NCBI GenBank assembly: GCA_030150305.1
Contig: JASLGD010000501.1
Coordinates: forward strand, 1-5,829
Direction of reading: 5' to 3'
DNA length: 5,829 nt
DNA from: Caldimonas sp.
GTDB lineage: Bacteria > Pseudomonadota > Gammaproteobacteria > Burkholderiales > Burkholderiaceae_C
Below the pieces are notes generated by a model. It was not told the origin of the DNA. It saw nothing but the letters and a program-made list of their open reading frames with translations, and did not search any database. The stretch's first letter is position 1; the number at the start of each line of letters is the position of its first letter. A program made the translations under genes and the position numbers. Of the stretch, positions 1-4,495 are shown piece by piece.

Positions 1-84
1 CCGGCCCGCGTCGAAGAAGCCGCGGCGGCGAGCGTGCACGCGCCGGTCGACGTCGCCGCGCGCGTGCGCTCGCTCTGGTCGTGA
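1..84 (+). CDS. C-terminal end of an unidentified protein (5' end outside window)
   Basis: Frame 1 is open from the first base and closes at TGA 82-84, giving 27 residues that begin PARVEEAAAA and end in RVRSLWS. The codons have G or C in nearly every third position, as in the real genes of the window. A strong hairpin sits 26 bases after the stop, which is the expected place for a terminator. The tail is alanine- and valine-rich, probably helical, and shows no motif I can assign to a family, so no function is given. It converges on the CsbD-family gene on the other strand. The reading as a real gene end rests on frame, codon bias and the hairpin. It could still be a chance open frame, because 84 bases without a stop is common at this GC content. 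Confidence 0.5.
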   Translation, partial: PARVEEAAAASVHAPVDVAARVRSLWS

Positions 85-110
85 CGGCGGCGCCGTTCGC
101 AAACGAGAAG

Positions 111-140
111 GCGGCAGCGCAGGTCGCCCCGCGCTGCCGC
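111..140. terminator. Perfect 10-bp hairpin between convergent genes, probable two-way terminator
   Basis: GCGGCAGCGC (111-120) is exactly reverse-complemented by GCGCTGCCGC (131-140) around a 10-base loop. It lies 26 bases after the stop of the + strand gene and 47 bases after the stop of the minus-strand CsbD gene. Read on the minus strand, the stem is followed by a moderately T-rich run (CTTCTCGTTT, complement of 101-110), so intrinsic termination looks better for the CsbD transcript. On the plus strand there is no T tract (CGGTGAAGGG follows). Placement and perfect pairing support a shared terminator, but activity is inferred. Confidence 0.65.
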
Positions 141-187
141 CGGTGAAGGGCCGCCGCCGTTTCGACGTCGGCCCGACTGCTGCGTCG

Positions 188-373
188 TCAGATCTTGTCG
201 ACGGCGCTCTTGACCTTCTCCTTGGCGTCGCCGACGGTCGACTGCACCTTGCCGGCGGCCTTGTCGGCCGTGCCCTGGTCGCGCAGGTTCGGACTGCCCG
301 TCGCCTTGCCCACGTTCTCCTTGATGCTGCCCTTGGCCTCTTCCATGCGCCCCTTGACCTGGTCCTTGTTCAT
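188..373 (-). CDS. CsbD family stress-response protein (YjbJ-like)
   Basis: A 61-residue, highly charged, alanine- and lysine-rich protein starting MNKDQVKGRMEEAKGSIKEN. It has the two short helical repeats typical of the CsbD family (PF05532): VKGRMEEAKGSIKENVGKATG at about residues 6-26 and ADKAAGKVQSTVGDAKEKVK at about 37-56. The length is usual for the family (about 60-70 residues). There is no signal peptide or membrane segment, so it is cytoplasmic. CsbD was described as a general-stress gene in Bacillus and YjbJ is an abundant stationary-phase protein in E. coli; the molecular function is unknown. I chose the ATG at 373 because a GAAAGGG ribosome site lies 7 bases upstream and the family match begins there. 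The open frame extends further upstream to 442, but that extension looks non-coding. It is probably monocistronic and ends at the 111-140 hairpin. Stress induction is inferred from the family, since no regulatory site was recognised. Confidence 0.93.
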   Translation of the reverse strand: MNKDQVKGRMEEAKGSIKENVGKATGSPNLRDQGTADKAAGKVQSTVGDAKEKVKSAVDKI

Positions 374-526
374 CGCCTGACCCTTTCGCTTGGTTGACTG
401 CGGGCGGTGCGTCGATCTGGCGTCGCTCGCCCGTTGCCGCACTGTGGTCGAAGCGGCGCGCGCCGGGTGTCGGCGTGCGCTGTCGCGCTGCGTAGGAAAG
501 CGTCGCTCGTCGCTGCCGGTCGCGTG
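374..526. other. Intergenic stretch with short direct repeats
   Basis: These 153 bases separate two minus-strand genes and carry no convincing ORF. They contain the CsbD ribosome site and presumably its promoter, though no good -35/-10 pair was found. Short repeats occur: GCGTCGCTCG at 420-429 and 500-509, and a 14-base exact repeat whose first copy is at 462-475 and second at 530-543, the latter inside the end of the neighbouring gene. No strong hairpin follows the 527 stop. Confidence 0.55.
381..387 (-). promoter_or_regulatory. Ribosome binding site of the CsbD gene
   Basis: On the minus strand GAAAGGG lies 7 bases before the ATG at 373. It is the clearest Shine-Dalgarno in the left half of the window, and it decides in favour of the 61-residue start over the upstream in-frame ATG at 442. 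Confidence 0.75.
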
Positions 527-543
527 CTAGCCGGGTGTCGGCG
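462..543. repeat. Pair of exact 14-bp direct repeats
   Basis: GCCGGGTGTCGGCG occurs at 462-475 and again at 530-543, 68 bases apart. The second copy overlaps the last codons and stop region of the small membrane-protein gene. Together with the 10-base repeat at 420-429 and 500-509 (80 bases apart), this looks like a degraded local duplication. The two offsets differ by 12 bases, so an indel would have to have followed. Chance repetition in GC-rich DNA is the alternative. Confidence 0.45.
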
Positions 544-769
544 GCTCGGTCTTGAAGACGCCGCGGATGTTGAGCGCAGCGAGGCAGAGCTGGAGGACGA
601 CGAGCGCCCACGCGCTGGAGTGCCAGCCCCAGGCGATCCACATCGCGTTGCTGACGAGGAACGCCCAGAAACCGATCGCGCGCCGATGCTTGTGCGTCGA
701 GGCGACGAGCCAGGCGGCCCAGACGGTCACGGCCATCGCCGGCCACTGCACGAGATCGAGCCAGTCCAT
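527..769 (-). CDS. Small tryptophan-rich three-helix inner-membrane protein, function unknown
   Basis: An 80-residue protein with three predicted membrane helices: about residues 7-24, 33-49 and 53-70. Nine of its 80 residues are Trp. The only basic loop (THKHRRA, 25-31) lies between helices 1 and 2 and the end carries IRGVFK, so the positive-inside rule suggests N-terminus out and C-terminus in. The motifs SNAMWIAWGW (40-49) and LNIRG (66-70) give it a weak resemblance to three-helix halves of PnuC or YgjV-like membrane proteins. That resemblance is recall, not an alignment, and no transported substrate is proposed. The ATG at 769 is the natural start because helix 1 follows at once, although the Shine-Dalgarno is weak (ACGGACG just upstream). 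The stop is TAG at 527-529. It is divergent from the OmpA-like lipoprotein gene with 94 bases between starts. The hydrophobic, tryptophan-rich pattern makes a real gene very likely. Confidence 0.85.
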   Translation of the reverse strand: MDWLDLVQWPAMAVTVWAAWLVASTHKHRRAIGFWAFLVSNAMWIAWGWHSSAWALVVLQLCLAALNIRGVFKTEPPTPG

Positions 770-793
770 CGTCCGTTCAGGGGACCTTCACCG

Positions 794-823
794 TTGTCGC
801 GGCACAGGCGTCGAGGCTACAGT
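794..823 (+). promoter_or_regulatory. Candidate sigma70-type promoter for the OmpA-like lipoprotein gene
   Basis: TTGTCG (794-799) and TACAGT (818-823) each match the -35 and -10 consensus at four of six positions, with an 18-base spacer. Transcription would begin near 830, giving a leader of about 35 bases before the ATG at 864. The pair lies in the 94-base divergent gap. It is inferred from sequence match and position only. Confidence 0.4.
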
Positions 824-863
824 GTCCGTTCCCCTCGACTCCGCCGCGTCGCGCGTGATCGAC

Positions 864-2120
864 ATGCAGCATCCCGTCTCTTCGCCTCTCGTGCGTCTCT
901 CGTTGCTCGTCGTCCTCGTCGCCGGCTGCGCGACGCCGCCCGCAGAGCAGGCGCCGCCGCCGCGCCAGGAGCCCGCGAAGCCCGCTCCGGCGCCCGCAGC
1001 CGCGCCCGCACCCGCGGCTCCGATCGTCGCCGCTCCCTTCAGCGACGCCGTCGCGCGCGCCGGCGATCGGCTGCTGCAGGACGCGACCGCCGCGCTCGGC
1101 GCCGGCCCGCGCGAGCTCGTCATCGATCCGCTGATCGACGCCAACACCGGCCAGCAGACCAACGGCACGGTGCAGATGGGCGCGCAGCTCGCCGGGCTGA
1201 TCACGCGCCGCGTGCCGACCTGGAACGTGCAGGCGCTGACGCGCGCTGCGCTCGCCGCCAAGCCGCTGCTCCTGATCGGCACGCTGACGCCGATCAACAC
1301 CAAGGCGGCGAAGGACGAGAACGCCGACGCGTTTCGCATCTGCCTGGTCCTGATCGACCTCAGGACGAACAGGCTCGTCGCCAAGCGCGTCGACCGCGCG
1401 ACGCTCGCGAGCGTCGACGCCGAGCCGATCGCGCTCTTCCGCGAGGCGCCGACCTGGGCGCTCGACGCGACGGCAGAGGCCTACATCAAGAGCTGTCAGG
1501 GCAGCAATCCCGGCGATCCGATCGCGCCGGCGTACCTGCAGCGCCTGCCGGCCGCGGCGCTCATCAACGAGGCGACGCTCGCCTTCACCGACAACAAGAT
1601 GGCCGACGCGTACCGTCTCTACCGCGAGGCCCGCTCGCTCGCCGCGCCCGACGACCTGCGCGTCCTGAACGGCCTCTACACGACGAGCTGGAAGACCGGC
1701 CGCAAGAAGGAGGCCGGCGAGGCGTTCGGCAAGATCATCGACATCGGCCTCGACAACAAGAAGCTGCCGATCAAGCTCTTCTTCAACCCCGGCACGACGA
1801 CGCTGCTGCAGTCGTCGGACCTGCAGGCGCAGTACGCGCTCTGGCTGCAGGAGGTCGCGAGCCACACCGCGGCGCGCGATGCCTGCCTCAAGGTCATCGG
1901 CCACACCAGCCGCACCGGCGATCCGCAGGCCAACGAGGTGCTGTCGCAGAAGCGCGCCGCCGTGATCAAGCAGAGCCTCGAGCGGCAGAACCGCAAGCTC
2001 GCGACGCGCGTCACCGCCGAGGGCGTCGGCTCGCGCGAGATCATCGTCGGCCTCGGCACCGACGACCTGCGCGACGCGCTCGATCGGCGCGTCGAGTTCC
2101 GCAGCGCCGACTGCCGCTGA
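864..2120 (+). CDS. OmpA-family lipoprotein with FlgO/CsgG-like N-domain and TPR-like middle
   Basis: A 418-residue predicted lipoprotein. Residues 1-22 form a lipoprotein signal with lipobox VAGC, making Cys22 the lipidated residue. A Pro/Ala linker follows (24-57). Residues about 62-215 alternate strand and helix segments (RELVIDPLID, LLLIGTLTPI, ICLVLIDLRTNRLVAKRV) and recall the nucleoside-hydrolase-like fold of FlgO/CsgG-type envelope proteins; this is pattern-based. Residues about 230-300 look like one or two TPR-type helix pairs. Residues 302-415 are an OmpA-like domain: KLFFNPGTT, then GHTSRTG (346-352), N357, LSQKR with R364, and DRRVEF (407-412). The Asp normally following GHT is Ser349. 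The family usually anchors outer-membrane proteins or lipoproteins to peptidoglycan. I chose ATG 864 because the signal peptide starts there. It lacks a clear ribosome site; GTG 855 and GTG 822 are in-frame alternatives. The gene converges on the glycosyltransferase with 19 bases between stops and no obvious hairpin. Confidence 0.88.
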   Translation: MQHPVSSPLVRLSLLVVLVAGCATPPAEQAPPPRQEPAKPAPAPAAAPAPAAPIVAAPFSDAVARAGDRLLQDATAALGAGPRELVIDPLIDANTGQQTNGTVQMGAQLAGLITRRVPTWNVQALTRAALAAKPLLLIGTLTPINTKAAKDENADAFRICLVLIDLRTNRLVAKRVDRATLASVDAEPIALFREAPTWALDATAEAYIKSCQGSNPGDPIAPAYLQRLPAAALINEATLAFTDNKMADAYRLYREARSLAAPDDLRVLNGLYTTSWKTGRKKEAGEAFGKIIDIGLDNKKLPIKLFFNPGTTTLLQSSDLQAQYALWLQEVASHTAARDACLKVIGHTSRTGDPQANEVLSQKRAAVIKQSLERQNRKLATRVTAEGVGSREIIVGLGTDDLRDALDRRVEFRSADCR

Positions 2121-2139
2121 CCGCCGGCTCGGCATCCGC

Positions 2140-3357
2140 CTAGCGTTGCGCCGCAGCCGCCTTGACGGCGGCGCCGTTGGCGCGGATCGGCCGCGCTGCG
2201 TCGTGCAGCGTCCCGAAGCGGCGGGCCGGCTCGCGTTGCGCGACGAGCTGCAGCAAGAGCCGCATCGTCGCGTCGACGCTCTGGTCGAGGCCCATGCGCG
2301 CGACGGCGCGTTGGCGCGCCGCCGCGGCCATCGCGGCACGCGCCGCGTCGTCGGCGAGCAGCTCGACGACGCGCGTCGCGAGCATCTCGACGTCGCCGGC
2401 GTCGGCGAGCCAGCCGGTGACGCCATGGGCGACGAGGTCGGGAATGCCGCCGACCTTGCAGGCGACGACGGGAACTCCGCTCGCCATCGCTTCCATGACG
2501 GCGAGCGGCATCGCCTCGGTGAGCGACGACGAGACGACGACGTCGAGCTCGTTGAAGACCGCGGGCATGTCGTCCTGGCTGCCTGCGAAGTGCACCGCGT
2601 CGGCGATGCCGAACTGCCTGGCGAAGATCCGCAGTTGCTTCAGCATCGCGCCGTCGCCGACGAGGACGAACTCGGCGGTCGGGACCTGCGCGCGCACCGC
2701 GACCGCCATGCGCAGGAACAGGTCGGGCCCCTTCTCGGCCGAGAGCCTGCCGACGAAGCCGACCAGCGGCGTCTGCGCCGCGACCGCGAATTTCGTGCGC
2801 AGCGCGCCGTCGCGGACGCGCTCGGGCCGGAAGCGCTCGGTGTCCACGCCGTTCGGCAGGTAGTGCACCAGGCTCGGGTCGATGCCGACGCCGAGCGCCT
2901 GGAAGTAGCTGTGCCGGCAGACGACCGCGAGCTGCGTTCCGGCGAGCTTGTGCACTTCCATGTCGAGCGTCGTCATCGCGCGGCCGTGCACGGTCGCGAG
3001 CACGGGCCGGCCGCTCAGCCGGCCGGCGAGCGCGGCGAGCACGTGCGCGTTCGGCAGGTGCGACTGGATGACGTCGATCGATCGCGACTGGATCAGTGCG
3101 CTCGCGAGCTGGATCGACTGCCACGACGGCTCGTCGGTGACCTGGGTGATGAAGACGTCGGCGCCGGCGTCGCGCAGCTGGTCGGTGAACGGGCTCTCGA
3201 ACGGCGCCAGCACCGAGACGCCGAAGCGATCGCGCGGCAGCCGCTCGACGAGGCGTACCACATAGTTCTCCATCCCGCCGACGATCGCGTTGCCGACGAT
3301 CTGGAGGATGTTGGTTCGGGCGGAGGCGGTCACCGGAAGGGCCGAGTCGTGGTTCAT
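2140..3357 (-). CDS. GT4-type glycosyltransferase (group 1 family)
   Basis: A 405-residue GT-B fold glycosyltransferase that would transfer a sugar from a nucleotide donor in the cytoplasm. The N-terminal acceptor half opens with ILQIVGNAIVGGMENYVVRL (17-36), whose GGxE loop is typical. The donor half shows PNGVD (168-172), GRLSAEKGPD with R204 and K209, VGDG (233-236), the EX7E motif with E281 and E289 in LTEAMPLAVMEA, and GGIPDLV (303-309). Length is normal for GT4 apart from a basic, alanine-rich tail after about 375. There is no signal peptide or clear membrane helix. The start at 3357 gives the expected short lead into the first strand. The frame is open to 3462, but that would overlap the upstream amidohydrolase by 95 bases. 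The gene begins 10 bases after the amidohydrolase stop with no Shine-Dalgarno, so translation is probably coupled. Donor and acceptor sugars cannot be inferred; exopolysaccharide or glycolipid synthesis is possible. Confidence 0.93.
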   Translation of the reverse strand: MNHDSALPVTASARTNILQIVGNAIVGGMENYVVRLVERLPRDRFGVSVLAPFESPFTDQLRDAGADVFITQVTDEPSWQSIQLASALIQSRSIDVIQSHLPNAHVLAALAGRLSGRPVLATVHGRAMTTLDMEVHKLAGTQLAVVCRHSYFQALGVGIDPSLVHYLPNGVDTERFRPERVRDGALRTKFAVAAQTPLVGFVGRLSAEKGPDLFLRMAVAVRAQVPTAEFVLVGDGAMLKQLRIFARQFGIADAVHFAGSQDDMPAVFNELDVVVSSSLTEAMPLAVMEAMASGVPVVACKVGGIPDLVAHGVTGWLADAGDVEMLATRVVELLADDAARAAMAAAARQRAVARMGLDQSVDATMRLLLQLVAQREPARRFGTLHDAARPIRANGAAVKAAAAQR

Positions 3358-3367
3358 GTGGTGGTGG

Positions 3368-4261
3368 TCAGCAGCAGACGTCGCGCAGTCGAAGGGGAGG
3401 GCCTGCGTCGGCGTTCGCAGCGGGCGATCCGACACGAGAAGCGGTCGAGGGCACATCGGCACGGCCGAGCCAGGCGGCGGCGGTGCCGCCCCAGATGCGG
3501 TCGCGCGCTTCGGCAGCGACGTCGAGCTCGTCGAGCAGCGTGTGCACCCAGCCCATGCGCTCGGCGATCTCGGCGCCGCTGCACGGCAGGAAGCAGTCGC
3601 TGCCGAACTGCAGCAGCTCGGCGCCGAGCACCTCGAGCGCGCGGCCGAGCGCTTCCTTGCGGTACGGCGGCGGCGGCCCGAACGAGATGTCGAAGCGAAA
3701 CATCGACGCGTCCGGCGGCACGCCGAGGATGCGGTCGATCAGGCCGACCGCGATCGCTTCGTCGACCCAGGGCCAGCCGAGATGCGCCAGGCAGACCTTG
3801 AGCCCGGGGTGGTCGCGCAGCGCCTCGAAGAACGTCGGCCGGCAAAAGCGACCGGAGCGGCCGTCGATGAAGATGCCGCTGTGAAAGAGGAGCGGGATGC
3901 CGAGCCGCTGCGCCTCCGCGAACACCGGCTGCACGTCGGCGTCGTGCGGATACCAGCCGGTCGGCACCATCTTCGCGCCCGAGAGGCCGAGCGTCTCGAC
4001 GGCGTGGCGCAGGTCGCGCGGCGCCTCCGGGTCGCGCGGGTCGACGACGGCGAAGCCGACGAGACGGTCGCGGTGGCCGCGCACGAGGCGCGCGAGATGC
4101 GCGTTGCCGCGGCGCAGCGACTCGGCGTCGTCGAGCGAGAAGCCCGGGCTCAGGAACGGCGCGAGCAGGACGCCGACGTCGACGCCGGCGTCGTCGAGCG
4201 AGCGCAGCACGTCGTCGCTGCGCTCGCTGCCGCTGCAATGGAGGTGGGCGTCGACGATCAT
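3368..4261 (-). CDS. Amidohydrolase-2 family metal-dependent hydrolase
   Basis: A 297-residue TIM-barrel hydrolase of the amidohydrolase-2 (PF04909, ACMSD-like) type. The metal-site pattern is complete: DAHLH at residues 4-8 (H6, H8), FHSG with H127, AHLGWP with H160, and GSDC with D222. K97 in SGAK sits on another strand end of the barrel. Members hydrolyse or decarboxylate small cyclic or carboxylated compounds; the substrate here is unknown. Length is about normal. The last 28 residues (270-297) are a low-complexity extension ending in CysCys. It is predicted soluble and cytoplasmic. The ATG at 4261 places the first beta strand and DxHxH motif right at the N-terminus, as is usual, although no strong ribosome site is visible. 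It is the first gene of a probable two-gene operon with the glycosyltransferase and is divergent from rlpA. Confidence 0.92.
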   Translation of the reverse strand: MIVDAHLHCSGSERSDDVLRSLDDAGVDVGVLLAPFLSPGFSLDDAESLRRGNAHLARLVRGHRDRLVGFAVVDPRDPEAPRDLRHAVETLGLSGAKMVPTGWYPHDADVQPVFAEAQRLGIPLLFHSGIFIDGRSGRFCRPTFFEALRDHPGLKVCLAHLGWPWVDEAIAVGLIDRILGVPPDASMFRFDISFGPPPPYRKEALGRALEVLGAELLQFGSDCFLPCSGAEIAERMGWVHTLLDELDVAAEARDRIWGGTAAAWLGRADVPSTASRVGSPAANADAGPPLRLRDVCC

Positions 4262-4495
4262 GGCGCGACGCCGGTGCTGTCGGCGGCCACGATCGAGACG
4301 CAATCCGAGGTGCTGCGGCTGGCCGCGCGGTGGTCGCGGCGCGCCGGATGCGCCTGGTCTTGCAGTGCGATCAAGTCGAGGTGCCGCGCGGCGCCCCTCC
4401 GGATGACGACGCAGGCGCGGACTTGGTTGTGGTGCAGCGGCCGAAGCCGGACAGACGTCGGCAAATGGTGTGCCGCTTCGGTTAAGGTGGCGGCC
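4262..4495. other. Divergent intergenic region between the amidohydrolase gene and rlpA
   Basis: These 234 bases must hold the promoters for both directions if the start calls are right. Open frames run across it on both strands, as expected at this GC content, but none encodes a recognisable protein. The stretch at about 4415-4490 is a little less GC-rich (ACTTGGTTGTGG, GCAAATGG, GGTTAAGG), which fits a promoter zone for rlpA. I found no pair of boxes good enough to call and no strong terminator or riboswitch. Confidence 0.5.
4484..4490 (+). promoter_or_regulatory. Ribosome binding site of rlpA
   Basis: AAGGTGG ends 5 bases before the ATG at 4496. It fixes the rlpA start, since the same frame is open for 1.2 kb further upstream across the antisense of the amidohydrolase and glycosyltransferase genes. 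Confidence 0.7.

Noticed and set aside
148..174. Second small hairpin, GGGCCG (148-153) with CGGCCC (169-174)
   Set aside because: The stem is only 6 bp with a 15-base loop and no T tract. This is common by chance in DNA of this composition.
195..380. Plus-strand ORF of 61 codons opposite the CsbD gene
   Set aside because: It is the exact antisense of the CsbD coding region, and the CsbD protein has a family match and a good ribosome site.
855..866. GTG 855 as start of the OmpA-like lipoprotein
   Set aside because: It adds only three residues and has no better ribosome site than ATG 864. It cannot be excluded, but ATG is the simpler choice.
407..2143. Long + strand open frame of 578 codons overlapping the lipoprotein gene
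   Set aside because: It is Arg- and Ala-rich with no domain, and lies in another frame of the OmpA-like gene. Long stop-free frames are expected at this GC content.
777..2426. Long minus-strand open frame of 549 codons antisense to the lipoprotein gene
   Set aside because: Its composition is a mirror of the coding strand, it shows no motif, and it overlaps two well supported genes.
1676..3124. Minus-strand open frame within the glycosyltransferase region
   Set aside because: It is an out-of-frame reading of the GT4 gene, dominated by Arg and Ala, with no recognisable domain.
2146..3801. Long + strand open frame antisense to the glycosyltransferase and amidohydrolase
   Set aside because: It is the antisense of two genes with complete catalytic motifs, has no motif of its own and ends in low-complexity Arg runs.
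3290..4495. Upstream in-frame extension of rlpA
   Set aside because: It has no domain, is antisense to other genes, and would bury the signal peptide. AAGGTGG at 4484-4490 supports ATG 4496.
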